Source: Oxytricha trifallax | Lineage: Eukaryota; Ciliophora; Spirotrichea; Sporadotrichida; Oxytrichidae | DNA: 64,000 bases | Assembly: GCA_000711775.1 (NCBI GenBank) | Contig: ARYC01000435.1 | Location: 1 to 64,000 of the forward strand | Direction: 5' to 3' | In this document: one piece after another, positions 1-11,063 of the stretch | How the letters are laid out: each line of letters opens with the position of its first letter | How positions within the stretch are numbered: position 1 is the stretch's first letter | Notes under the pieces: generated by a model | Database searches by the model: none | What the model saw: only the letters and a program-made list of their open reading frames with translations | Told to the model about the DNA's origin: nothing | Position numbers and translations under genes: made by a program

Positions 1-1945
1 ACGGTTATATAAGGAAATTGCTGAAAATTGCTTATTTTGCTTATATCTTTGCGCGTTTTGAAGATAAATTAATTCTGATTTTATATTCGTGTTCAGCGAG
101 GTCTAAATGACCAGAATCATTATATTCGGGTGTTTTTGGGAAATATATATGGCAAGTTGTATTTTGCCGGGGAAAGGTTCGGCCCTGGACAAATTTTTGA
201 AAAACCCAAAAATGGACAAAATGACCCCCCTATAACTTTTGAAAATGACTATATATCTGGTGTTCCAGTGTCACGCTCTTGCTCAGAAGTCCAAATTTAG
301 TGGATTTGCATAATTCCAGGTCATCTCGTGAATTTCCGTGACCATCTTGTGAGGTCCTCAAAAACCCAAAAATGAAGGTCTAAGGATTATATAAGGAAAT
401 TGCTGAAAATTGCTGAAAATTGCTTATTTTGCTTATATCTTTGCGCGTTTTGAAGATAAATCAATTCTGATTTTATATTCGTGTTCAGCGAAATAAAATT
501 GACTAGAATCATTATATTCGGGTGTTTTTGGGAAATATCAAATGGAAGTTGTATTTTGCCGGGAAAGGTTCGGCCCTGGACAAATTTTTGAAAACCCAAA
601 AATGGACAAAATGACCACCCCCCTATAACTTTTGAAAATGACTATATATTTGGTGTTCCAGTGTCACACTCTTGCTCAGGAGCCCAAATTTAGTGGATTT
701 GCATAATTGCAGGTCATCTCGTGAATTTCCGTGACCATCTTTTGAGGTCCTCAAAAACCCAAAAATGAAGGTCTAAGGGTTATATAAGGAAATTGCTGAA
801 AATTGCTTATTTTGCTTATATCTTTGCGCGTATTGAAGATAAATCAATTCTGAATTCATATTCGAGTTCAGCGAGGTCTAAATGACCAGAATCATTATAT
901 TTGGTTGTTTTTAGGAAATATAAAATGGAAGTTTTATTTTGCCGGGGAAAGGTTCGGCCCTGGACAGATTTTTGAAAAACCGAAAAATGGACAAAATGAC
1001 CCCCCTATAACTTTTGAAAATGACTATAAATCTGATGTTACAGTGTCACACTCTTGCTCAGGAGTCCAAATTTAGTGGATTTGCTTAATTCCAGGTCATC
1101 TCATGAATTTCCGTGACCATCTTTTGAGGTCCTCAAAAACCCAAAAATGAAGGGCCAAGGGTTATATAAGGAAACTGCTGCAAATTGCTTATTTTGCTTA
1201 TATCTTTGCGCGTTTTGAAGATAAATCAATTCTGATTTTATATTCGTGTTCAGCGAGGTCTAAATGACCAGAATCATTATATTCGGGTGTTTTTGGGAAA
1301 TATAAAATGGAAGTTGTATTTTGCCGGGGAAAGGTTCGGCCGTGGACAAATTTTTGAAAACGCAAAAATGGACAAAATGACCCCCCTATAACTTTTGAAA
1401 ATGACTATATATCTGGTGTTCCAGTGTCACGCTCTTGCTCAGAAGTCCAAATTTAGTGGATTTGCATAATTCCAGGTCATCTCGTGAATTTCCGTGACCA
1501 TCTTGTGAGGTCCTCAAAAACCCAAAAATGAAGGTCTAAGGATTATATAAGGAAATTGCTGAAAATTGCTTATTTTGCTTATATCTTTGCGCGTTTTGAA
1601 GATAAATTAATTCTGATTTTATATTCGTGTCAGCGAGGTCTAAATGACCAGAATCATCATATTCGGGTGTTTATGGGAAATATAAAATGGAAGTTGTATT
1701 TATCCGGGGAAAGGTTCGGCCCTGGACAAATTTTTGAAAACACAAAAATGGACAAAATGACCCACCTATAACTTTTGAAAATGAATATATATCTTGTGTT
1801 CCAGTGTCACACTCTTGCTCAGGAGCCCAAATTTAGTGGATTTGCTTAATTCCACGTCATCTCATGAATTTCCGTGACCATCTTTTGAGGTCCTCAAAAA
1901 CCCAAAAATGAAGGGCTAAGGGTTATATAAGGATATTGCTGAAAA
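1..1945. repeat. ~380-bp tandem satellite array
   Basis: Five full units and a truncated sixth. The landmark GGWTATATAAGG begins at 3, 384, 778, 1160, 1540 and 1921, giving steps of 381, 394, 382, 380 and 381 bp. The 394-bp unit carries a 12-bp internal duplication near 400-425. Units differ by scattered substitutions. The array stops abruptly after the first ~25 bp of the sixth unit. Oxytricha germline genomes are known to contain ~380-bp satellite families; assignment to that family is from period and context only. The array probably continues beyond position 1. Confidence 0.93.
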
Positions 1946-1947
1946 TA

Positions 1948-2406
1948 CACATAAGATTAATTATTTGGACGATTGTAAGTGATTGTATTAATTCTTTGAG
2001 ATTACGAACTATTTCCCTTTACACCACTGTTTTTCTTGGCAGCGTAATGAATTGCTTAATGTGAGGGTATGATTTGATTTTGATTCGCAGTTTCTAAAGA
2101 TGATCTTTTTTTTCTGATAGATATAGCATCATCGTACCCCTTTATAGACCTTTAAGTTGCTGACAATATCTCACTCTTTTAGTTCAACTGTCTTGACTCA
2201 TTATTATTTTGTATGATTTACTTTGATATCATAATTATGGCATCTCTCTTTGTAACTGCTCTTTTCCGAGATAGATATCCGCTTATGTTATTAGGATTTG
2301 GCTGCTTTAACTAATAAATTAAAATGGTAATTTAATTCGCTATGCCTAAGTTTCCTTGATAACTATTTTTCTTTCCTAGTGAATGGCTTTGCTGTGAGTT
2401 TTTCAT
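1948..2406 (-). CDS. Hypothetical protein, 5' coding segment abutting satellite
   Basis: In the TAA/TAG=Gln code an open frame starts at ATG 2406 (MKNSQQSHSLGKK) and runs about 150 codons leftward to the satellite edge, where it would continue into repeat DNA and stop at 1894-1896. The protein is basic and rich in Ser, Asn and Gln, with no recognised domain. Because the frame enters satellite sequence, the true segment most likely ends just before 1948, and the remainder of the gene would lie elsewhere (a separate MDS) or be lost. Upstream of 2406 the strand is AT-rich. Confidence 0.5.
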
Positions 2407-2559
2407 TTAACCAATAAAGTAATTATTGTTCAAAAAGTTAGAGAAGACCGTATTTTTATTTGAGGTTGTAAAGAAGGTTTATTCCACTTGGGCAATTATT
2501 ATAAATTAAAATAATTAATGATATATTGGAGAAAAGCTTAATTTTTGTTTGGATTATCT

Positions 2560-3215
2560 ATATTTTAAGTGTGGTTAAGGATCTAACGGTGAAGTAATGA
2601 TGGGAGTATCAGCGAATACCCATAAACCCCTTGCCCATAAAATTGTATGTAAGTTATTCTTTATTCTCTGGAACACTTTACTAGAACTACATTTACTATA
2701 GGTTAAAGAGAGATTATGACACATGTTGATGAGAAATTATGGTTAATTACTTTGAGCAACTATATTCTTTTTTTTTTAATTTTTTATATTGGTTTTCCTT
2801 GCAAATATAACAAAAATTTAGTAAACCCTGAATTGAAAAAAAATCCCTCAGGAATAAATTCTTTTCACTGATCTTCTGGTAAGTTCCCAAACTTGGTACT
2901 CAAAGACCAAACCATTGACCGTTGTATAAAGTATAAAATGTTGGCATTTAAATAGTAAGTAATTAGTTTAATGCTCCCAATTACTTTCAATCGCTTTAAG
3001 AATTGAATTTAAGCAACTTTTCTCTATAGTTGTAAAGAATACTAGATTTTAATTAAATCGGCTATGTACATGGATATGGACTATGTACATGGATATCAAA
3101 CCTTGCAACGTCTTGGTAGGAAAAATAATGATGCTTCTATGATAAAATATAAGCCAATAAGCAAAAAAGCAACGAAAAGTCTATGACAAGGAAATCCGAT
3201 ACTTAAATGGACAAT
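2560..3215 (+). pseudogene. Protein-kinase fragments (MDSs or decayed copy)
   Basis: Near 2572-2660 the plus strand encodes GQGSNGEV followed by a HKPLAHKI stretch, matching the Gly-rich loop and the VAIK-lysine region of protein kinases. Near 3078-3120 it encodes YMDIKPCNVLVG, matching the HRDLKPxNVLV catalytic loop. The two pieces are in the expected order but separated by AT-rich DNA with stops and frame changes. No DFG motif was found. A 15-bp direct duplication (TATGTACATGGATAT) lies just before the catalytic loop. This may be a kinase gene split into MDSs, or a decayed copy; the sequence does not decide. Family call is firm for the motifs, weak for function. Confidence 0.5.
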
Positions 3216-3303
3216 ATCACAACTAAATTACCCTTAAAGAACAGCTTGAATAACCAACAACAATTAATATTTAATTAACATGAGTAAAAACTTTACTAAA
3301 TTT

Positions 3304-3787
3304 GGGGGGAGGAAGTTTCCTGGCAAGTCTTATGATTAAAAATAATTTTTAGGGAAGTTTCCTTGGCAAGTAAATTTTTTAATTTTTTTCTTTTTTTCAA
3401 TTTTATATTTTTAGACAACCACTAAACACTTATTAGGATTACATTACAAAGAATTGTAGCAATTTAATCAATGCTATCTTAAATTTCGTTAAATTTCGTT
3501 TGTTACTGTTCAAATTATCCATTATCATCATCTTAATTTTTAGTTAAAAAATCATTTTTTTTGTAATAATCTAATATAAAAATGATTTAATTTATCTAAT
3601 GATATAATATTGACAGCTATATATTTAATGATATCGAAGCTCTTAAAGATTAATTTATTTATCCTTATAATAATTAAAGTGTGAAAAAAGTATAAGTTTT
3701 ATGTTCAAATGTATAATTAAACATAAATATATATAAAAAATTCACTTGCCCGGAAACTTCCCTCTTGCCAGGAAACTTCCCTTCCCC
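3304..3787. mobile_element. MITE-like element, 484 bp
   Basis: Imperfect terminal inverted repeats start with a G-run (3304) and end with a C-run (3787); both contain GGAAGTTTCCTGGCAAG or its complement. A second, subterminal inverted pair (GGGAAGTTTCCTTGGCAAG type) lies inside each end. The element is flanked by a 7-bp direct repeat TAAATTT (3297-3303 and 3788-3794), which looks like a target duplication. No coding capacity is seen. This matches the layout of a non-autonomous DNA transposon; no family was recognised. Confidence 0.6.
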
Positions 3788-3794
3788 TAAATTT

Positions 3795-4328
3795 AATTTG
3801 GAATTTCCACAACATTTTAGACGCACATGGTTAGCATGTACCTCAGAAGGTGTGAGAAATATAAGATGTTCACCGTAATAAGCTGGATTAATTAAATTAA
3901 TGGAATAACACACTCTAGAAAAGATGACATTGAAATTTAAATTTTAATAATTAATAAATTAGATTTCATAGTAGAATCGAGGTTTTTATCATGATTATAG
4001 TAAGATTATCTTTTCTTATTCAAAAAGAGGTAAAAAAGTTTTTTTTAATTGAAGTAATTTCTTTACATTTCTCTATTGAAAGTAAGATTTCAAATAACAA
4101 CAAAAAGCCAATTAAGATGTTGAGTTAATGAAACTTCTCAGAAGTATCAAGGACGAAAAATAAATTTAAAGCCAAAAAGAACTGTACTTAATTAAGGAGA
4201 CAAAAAGATAAGTTTCCGAAGATCTTTTGAGTTCACATCTGCCAGATAACAAATAATTTCTTGTTTATTTAATTTGAAATGGATTTGCTCATTTCTTCAG
4301 ACACATTTAAGCTCTAGATTTCACATCC
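3795..4328. other. AT-rich spacer
   Basis: No convincing frame, RNA gene or repeat is visible. Short poly-A and poly-T runs only. Confidence 0.5.
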
Positions 4329-4720
4329 ATGTCCGATTATGATTATCTTATAAAGATTTTGTCCAAAGCAAGAGATGAAATTGTAAATCAAACTCATGAG
4401 GACACTTACTATTTTGATGACTCTGACATCCATCTTAAAGACTCACTCTTGGGTTTCAATCACAGTTTCTCTTAATTATTGCTTAGCAAGCATAAAGACG
4501 ATCTCTTAGTATAGAAGGAGAACAAGTTTTATTCTCGAAAGAGTTTCTGAAAATTTATTGCCCAAGCTCAGCTACAATGCATAACCCAAATAATAACAAT
4601 TTTGGCAAGTTACTCACCAGTAATCCTAGTAGGTGTAACACTAATTTTAAAATTAGCAAATCAGATTCAACTTCAATAGCTTCAGCTTTTGCAACAATTT
4701 ATAAAAAGATTATATAATAT
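4329..4720 (+). CDS. Hypothetical protein, 5' segment(s)
   Basis: ATG 4329 opens a clean 73-codon frame (MSDYDYLIKILSKARDE...) ending at TGA 4548-4550. Shifting frame at 4548 gives a further ~55 codons of Asn/Ser-rich sequence to about 4720, so the two parts may be joined by a small IES or reflect a frameshift. The amino-acid make-up is acidic then Asn/Ser-rich, as in neighbouring genes. No domain recognised. Later fragments of coding appearance lie near 4830-5110 but cannot be joined with confidence. Confidence 0.4.
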
Positions 4721-5276
4721 TTTGGTTTGTAGATAAAATGTTAATTGTCATAAAATGGATTATAATTATATATAGACCATATTTTTAAATGGTGTTTGAT
4801 CATTCTTAACAAATAATTTAATGAATAACACCTACTTCAGCAACTCAGTTTAAAACATCCTTAGGTGCAACAGCAAAAGCAATTAATGTAATAATAGTAT
4901 TAAGCATCCAATCTTAATCTAATAATCTATTGTCTCCTTATATAAATTTTAGTATAAATTACAATTGTAATCAATTGAAGCACATGAAACCAAAGTACTT
5001 TAATTGACTATCATACCAACACAACTCTGATCATTAACAATTAATACAAATTATAAGAAAGTTTTTAATTTAATTAAGAGATTGATGAGCCAGTAGGCTT
5101 AATCCATTTAGAATTAAATATCCATTTTAAAGATAGTTTACAAATGGAAATGAATTGAATGCTAATAAGTTTTGAAGATATAAGCTTTAATATACTAATG
5201 ATAACAATATATCACTGGATTATTTGTGGATTCAATAATAAATCCAAATATATTCATTTATTAAGTTTTATATTTA
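4721..5276. other. AT-rich DNA with weak coding-like stretches
   Basis: Around 4830-5110 the plus strand stays open for runs of 40-60 codons in the ciliate code, but frames and composition are not decisive. No RNA gene or mobile element was recognised. Confidence 0.3.
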
Positions 5277-5444
5277 ATGTCTAGAATAGAATTTGGAGAG
5301 AAAGAGAGAAAGTATATAGCTTTTTTTGTGGACTAAACAATTCCTTAAGATCAATTCAAAGAGTATTGTGAAAACTTAAACAATCTCATTCCAAGATGCA
5401 TTCAGACAAACTAACAATAATTTAAGATAAGCAGAAAGTACTGA
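5277..5444 (+). CDS. Small hypothetical protein, 55 aa
   Basis: ATG 5277 to TGA 5442-5444 gives MSRIEFGEKERKYIAFF... followed by a Gln/Cys-containing tail. The start is preceded by an A/T-rich leader and the frame is free of TGA for its whole length. No domain recognised. It may be a complete small gene or one MDS of a larger one. Confidence 0.35.
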
Positions 5445-5783
5445 AATATAAAATAAATAACATATAAGAAAGCTACAAGTTTTAATTACATTTAAACAAT
5501 ATATAGATTATTTGAATGTAACAATAGATTAATACATTAAGAATTTTATCGAATAAATTCTAAATTTATACAATTTTAATTTAATTTAATTTTTCTTCAT
5601 TTTTACATATTTAATATATATATTTTTTACATTATAGTATCATAGGACTGTAAGGAAGATATAAAAGGAAGAGCCTAGATAATGACATATGTTAGTGATG
5701 AAAAGGATGCATTTTAATTTTAATATATTGTGGGAAAAAATACTAAAACTATTTAAGAAATTAAAAATTAATTAAAATTTAAA

Positions 5784-7332
5784 ATGCTTTCGACAGATAC
5801 TTCATCCCCGCCTACAATCAAAACCCCAAAACCCCTAAATAAGTTTTATATGTGTTTTGATTGATGAGGGTAATGTGGGGGATTAGGGTTTATTTGAGCA
5901 AGGAAGTATCATTTTTACTCTAGTTATGAAATTTTGAAAATTTAATATGGTGATCATTTTAATACTCAACTTATATGTTTTCATATTTATTTACATATTA
6001 TAGCATTTTTATTAAAAAAAGATAAGTTTGAGAGACATTTTTATTTGTTTTACATTTTTTTCATAAGTTATAACTTTTCCTGATCGTTTTTATCAATTTA
6101 GATGATTGCATCTTTTTTAAAAATTGGCATTTATGCACAAATATTTTTGAAGTTTTCACAAAAAGTTATTTTCAAAATAAATTCAACACTTTCATTCCTT
6201 CTAGCTTGCGTTCTTTATTATCATATTTTTTTCCAATAGAAAAAAGTTTGGTAACATAAGTAAAATTTAAATGAAAAATATGTATAAAATGAGTTATTTT
6301 AAGGTGATTGATATCAACAATCATGTAATGATTTAGATCCAGAAGTATTATAAATGGATATCAATCTTAAAATTTTGTATTTCTTATTTCTATTAATTTT
6401 AGGACACCTATCAAATATGGGTATCTAATAGGAGGTCAACCCTGTAAAGAGATATGGAGAAAGTTTGCAAAAACTGTATCAAGTTTCAGAGATAGATTTC
6501 CATTTTAACCAATTAAATTCCATTAAATTAGTACTAAGTTTGTTTTAATTTAATTAGTACCGGTACTAAATTTGTTAAATTTTAATTGGTTCCAATTTAA
6601 TAGTACCAAAACTTAATTAGTACCTAGTTTTAAACTAATGAGGTTTTAATGGAAAAGTTCCAAAATGGTTCAAAACCTAATTGGTACCAGTACCAATATG
6701 AATTTTTTCTAAGTTGGTACCAAAATATTTTAAAAAATGGAGTTCCTAAGAATTAAAAGAAGATGCTTTCATAAAATTAGCTATTCTAATTAAATAAGCA
6801 AAGCAAACAATTAATGTACTATCATTAAAATTTTCGTAATGAAATAATTTCTTCATAGCATTTATGTAGATGTAGTGATGGTAAAAAATAAAATATTAAA
6901 TATCTCAACCATGAAAATAATAAATAACATTGAATCTAACAACAAAAATGAAACAAATCAAAAAGAAACCCTAATCCCCAACATTACCCTCATCAATCAA
7001 AACACATATAAAACTCATTAAGGGGTTTTGGGGTTTTGAATCTCAACACTTGTAAAGTGGAGATTATTCCCAAAAACCGTGACTTCAATGTCAGAAACAG
7101 ATTCGAAAGGTTCGTTTAGAGGAGGATGGATCCTCCAATGAGGGCCTTATTCAATAATTGCTTATATTTAATTTTATTCGACACAAAAGTGGGAGATACT
7201 GACTTCTACTTTGATTGTGAACTAAATTTAGGCTAAGGTTACATGACAGCCGAAGATTACATTGCAGACAAAAAAATAATAAATAGACAAAGCATAGTAA
7301 ATAATATAAAGTTATTATAATAACTATAATGA
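5784..7332 (+). CDS. Hypothetical gene interrupted by a deleted TBE
   Basis: Left of the TBE an ATG at 5784 begins MLSTDTSSPPT and reaches the AAT target site at 5816-5818. Right of the TBE a frame of about 95 codons runs to TGA 7330-7332 and looks like genuine protein (VEIIPKNRDFNV..., then LFDTKVGDTDFYFDCE). Precise removal of the element leaving one AAT would instead read a different frame that stops at 7139-7141 after 44 codons. So either a different pointer or an intron is used, or only one flank is coding. No domain recognised. Confidence 0.35.
5819..7038. mobile_element. Internally deleted TBE transposon, 1,220 bp
   Basis: Both ends carry the 17-bp TBE terminus C-A4-C4-A4-C4 (5819-5835; complement 7022-7038) inside ~75-bp near-identical inverted repeats. 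The target duplication is AAT (5816-5818 and 7039-7041), fitting the ANT preference known for TBE elements. No transposase remains. Positions ~6410-6730 closely match ~11820-12135 of the full-length TBE, which is non-coding DNA between two of its genes. The rest of the interior does not match the full-length copy. It is a non-autonomous derivative. Confidence 0.9.
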
Positions 7333-7349
7333 TGATACTTATCTTACCC

Positions 7350-8580
7350 CATCTTAAGAGTCGTGGCTGCTAGAAGTAGTAGAAATGGCGCCATCTGAAC
7401 TCATGATCACTAAAATTTTTAATTTTTATTTAACTTACCATCACTGTTAGTGCTTGGAGAATCTGCCGATAAGTTTCTCTGCTGCATGAAATCTCTGTGA
7501 TCCTGTTCACCAGAATTTAGATGAACGCTCAAAATAAATAAAAAAAATATTATTAGAATCTAAACAAAAAAGAAAATAGCAAATTAATTTAAATAAATTT
7601 TTATATCAATAATTGTTCACATTATACTGGTTTAATAAAGTTTTCATTAACATTTATTCTTTAAATTTGAATTAGAAAACTTTGTTAATTGTTTACCGAT
7701 ACTCTAGCTCCAGTTCAACATTATTCCTATTTAAATGAAATTTCGATTCTCAATTTATTAATAATTTTTAAATGTAAACGCATACATTTTTTCAAGATTT
7801 CTCAACTTATAATGCTAATTTTCTCCTTAATTTTATATATATATATATATCCATATCAACTTTCACTCGACTATACTCTCTTATAAAATAAATAATTATA
7901 TTTCTATTGCTTGATTAAACATCAACCAACAAATTTATACAATTTTCTTCAAAAATTCTCAACTTCTTAAGAATTAATTGTAAAAAAGATTTTGTTTAAT
8001 TCATTTTAATAGCTTTTCTTAATTTCTTTAATAGTATCAATTGTATATTTTCATTATTTTTATGAAAAAGAACATTATATTACTGAATTAATATTTATTT
8101 AGGAAATTTTAAAAATAAATATACAACTATATTAGAAATTAAATATAACAGCCAGTAATTTGGGAGTGTTCTTAACATTAATTAGAAGTCATTTAATAAA
8201 CAGTAATTTATTTAAAATTTAAAAGTTAAAATAGTTTATTGTTATATATATATTACTATATATATATATATATATATATATAAATGGTCTAGTGGTATAG
8301 GCATAGTTTTTAGTGGTATACACCGAAGCTAGAGATCTAATTGCTAACGCTATTACATTCTCTGATACACTTCACAGTAAAGATAATGCTGCAGCTATAT
8401 TTTATTTTCCACGGTTGTTATTGCTTATTTTCCAGTCATTAACTTCAACCAATTAAGAATGAACATTCCTGACATTTTGTCATGGAACATTAAAAATGTA
8501 TCATTTGTAAGAACTAAGCCATACACCCATGACCACCTGACCACTTAAGCCACTAAAAACTATGCCTATACCACTAGACC

Positions 8581-8622
<42 letters not shown>

Positions 8623-9412
8623 CAATAAACTATTTTAACTTTTAAATTTTAAATAAATTACTGTTTATTAAATGACTTCTAATTAATGTTAAGAACACTC
8701 CCAAATTACTGGCTGTTATATTTAATTTCTAATATAGTTGTATATTTATTTTTAAAATTTCCTAAATAAATATTAATTCAGTAATATAATGTTCTTTTTC
8801 ATAAAAATAATGAAAATATACAATTGATACTATTAAAGAAATTAAGAAAAGCTATTAAAATGAATTAAACAAAATCTTTTTTACAATTAATTCTTAAGAA
8901 GTTGAGAATTTTTGAAGAAAATTGTATAAATTTGTTGGTTGATGTTTAATCAAGCAATAGAAATATAATTATTTATTTTATAAGAGAGTATAGTCGAGTG
9001 AAAGTTGATATGGATATATATATATATAAAATTAAGGAGAAAATTAGCATTATAAGTTGAGAAATCTTGAAAAAATGTATGCGTTTACATTTAAAAATTA
9101 TTAATAAATTGAGAATCGAAATTTCATTTAAATAGGAATAATGTTGAACTGGAGCTAGAGTATCGGTAAACAATTAACAAAGTTTTCTAATTCAAATTTA
9201 AAGAATAAATGTTAATGAAAACTTTATTAAACCAGTATAATGTGAACAATTATTGATATAAAAATTTATTTAAATTAATTTGCTATTTTCTTTTTTGTTT
9301 AGATTCTAACAATATTTTTTTTATTTATTTTGAGCTAATTATTATGACTCCCAACATCATTTCCATTACAGTATGCTTTTTTTGGTTTTGAAGAGTTATT
9401 TTGCTCTACCAT
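7350..9412 (-). CDS. Hypothetical Ser/Asn-rich gene with palindromic IES
   Basis: First segment: ATG 9412, MVEQNNSSKPKKAYC... to 9344. A 4-bp pointer ATGA (TCAT on the coding strand) at 9344-9347 recurs at 7521-7524. Joining there continues the frame as ...GSHLNSGEQDHRDFMQQ. A 29-bp GT-AG intron (7410-7438) follows, then MSSDGAISTTSSSHDS. The 3' end was not located; the frame fades near 7350. No domain recognised. The intervening IES is the large palindrome described separately. Confidence 0.5.
7525..9347. other. 1.8-kb IES containing the palindrome (pointer TCAT)
   Basis: Lies between the first and second coding segments of the minus-strand gene. Removal with one copy of the 4-bp pointer restores frame. 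The pointer is short, so the exact boundary may shift by a few bases. Confidence 0.5.
7527..9335. repeat. Large palindrome (foldback), arms ~790 bp
   Basis: Arms 7527-8316 and 8550-9335 are near-perfect inverted copies beginning GCTCAAAATAAAT. The few differences seen are a substitution near the outer end and unequal (TA)n lengths. A 233-bp loop (8317-8549) is unique. Just inside each arm a (TA)n tract precedes TGGTCTAGTGGTATAGGCAT, which resembles a tRNA D-arm/A-box. Mirrored 65-codon frames in the arms are a by-product of symmetry, not genes. No target duplication was found. Confidence 0.9.
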
Positions 9413-9789
9413 TAATGCTTTCTTTATTTATTATTATAATTAACTTCATTCACACTTTAATTTATATTTCATTTCTAGAATATTTGTTGCTTTTTTATCA
9501 TATCATATATAATTAAATTTGTAAGATGAAACATTGTTATTTATAGAATAATATTAAATTTTAGAAGGAAGCAAGATAAGTTTCTCGGAGCAGAGCGTGA
9601 GACTTAATCTTGTTCCTTTAAAATATATAAGTTTTTACATATACATCACATAATAATACAAGTGCACAGTGACTCTAAAGCACACAATTTCTATAAATTA
9701 GTCCACTTATAGTCAGTAGTGCACAAACCTATTTCCTATAGACTTCATTCTTTCTCTCTTTCTCAGATCCCAACATATCAGCTACTTAC
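9413..9789. other. AT-rich spacer left of the TBE
   Basis: A minus-strand frame of about 80 codons starts near 9763 (MLGSEKERKNE...) but its composition is ambiguous and it was not called. No other feature seen. Confidence 0.3.
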
Positions 9790-9883
9790 ATTAAAAACCC
9801 CAAAACCCCTTAGTGAGGTTTATAAGTGCTTTGATTTGTAGGGTATAGTTGGGGTTAGTAGAGAAATTAGGCCAATTTGCAAA

Positions 9884-10948
9884 ATGAGAAATAGAAATTA
9901 GCGAAATTTAGGGTCTATTTTTGATGAGTAATATTTAGATTTACTTCTTAAGCTTAGGTATGGTACAAGTATTAATATAGACTAAGTCAAACCAGTGTTG
10001 AATTATACAGCCATAGCAAGACTCCTACACAAGAGTGCCCCAACCGTCAGGTATCATTGCTTGTTAGCTGTTTAACATTATAACTCAGGCTCTTGAAAAC
10101 ATCCTGCAAGAAAATAAAAGTTCTCACAGGTCCATATTGACTATCTCTGTGACTTTAAGACATTAAAGTATTGGGCTCACTTTCCTCTTGACTAACGAGC
10201 TGTCATGTTTCATCGCAAGTTTCCAGACATGCGTATCTCTCTTTAGACTATAGCCAATATTTATAGACGAAATGGTATTACTTTCAAGACTGTCAACAGA
10301 GTTAAGAGAGTGATTGATTTTACAGTGCCATTTTATAGTAATAATTTAAACTATATATATGATTAAATGCAGAGAGCTATTGATAATAACATCAAGTTCA
10401 TACATGCAGATGAAGCTGTGTTTACGTTCAACACTTTTATTAATAAGTCATGGTACAAGAAGTATGATAACATAGAAGTTTATGACTAAAAAGTAAAGGT
10501 AGTCACTCATGCAATTTTAGCTGGTATAAGTGAAGATTCAGGCTTAGAGAGTTATGTGATTCACCCTCGCTCTATTAAGCGAGAGTAGTATATAGAGTTC
10601 CTACATAAGCTCAGAGAGAAGTATAGCAACCAAGAGATCATCCTGTTTGTTGATAACCTATCAGTTCATAAGACTAAGGAGTCTAAGAAAGCTTATGAAG
10701 AGTTAAACATAACTCCTGTATACAACGTTCCTTACAGCCCTTAATTTAATGGAATAGAATTCTACTGGAGTTAAATAAAGACTCACTACAAGAAGCTTCT
10801 GCTGTATCATCTTATGCATGACTTGCCCATCGATACAGTAGACTTGATTCAAAGCAGCTGTAAGAGAGTGAGCGTAGATAAGACAACAATTTGTGCGAGA
10901 AAGGGAAGAATGAATGTTTATAAATAAGTTTTAGATTTAAACGAATGA
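9884..10948 (+). CDS. TBE transposase (42-kDa type), one in-frame TGA
   Basis: ATG 9884 to TGA 10946-10948, 355 codons before the final stop position is counted, with TAA/TAG as Gln. Part of the IS630/Tc1-related DDE transposases that cut and join DNA at element ends and, in Oxytricha, take part in germline DNA elimination. An N-terminal helix-turn-helix-like stretch (YTAIARLLHKSAPTVRYH) precedes the catalytic core. Catalytic residues are Asp176 (HADEAVF), Asp257 (FVDNLSVHK) and Glu292 (FNGIEFYWS), i.e. DD34E. A TGA at codon 71 (10094-10096) interrupts an otherwise perfect frame, so this copy is probably inactive unless the base is an error or is read through. Length matches the family. Confidence 0.93.
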
Positions 10949-11063
10949 ATATATTCACATATTAAACTGGCCCATAAATGGGTTTGGCTTCTCTTTTTCT
11001 CCTCTTATAATGGCTTGCTAGGGCCCATATTTCTTCTCTTTGTGCCAGCTCCTGCATCTATGT

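Noticed and set aside
8282-8360. A functional tRNA gene
   Set aside because: Only the D-arm-like part matches; no anticodon stem, T-arm or B-box follows in either copy.
7689-9173. Two identical 65-codon frames on opposite strands
   Set aside because: They are mirror images inside the palindrome arms and have AT-rich, random-looking composition.
9793-9809. C4A4 repeats as real chromosome telomeres
   Set aside because: They are inverted at both ends of elements with ANT duplications and transposase genes, so they are TBE termini.
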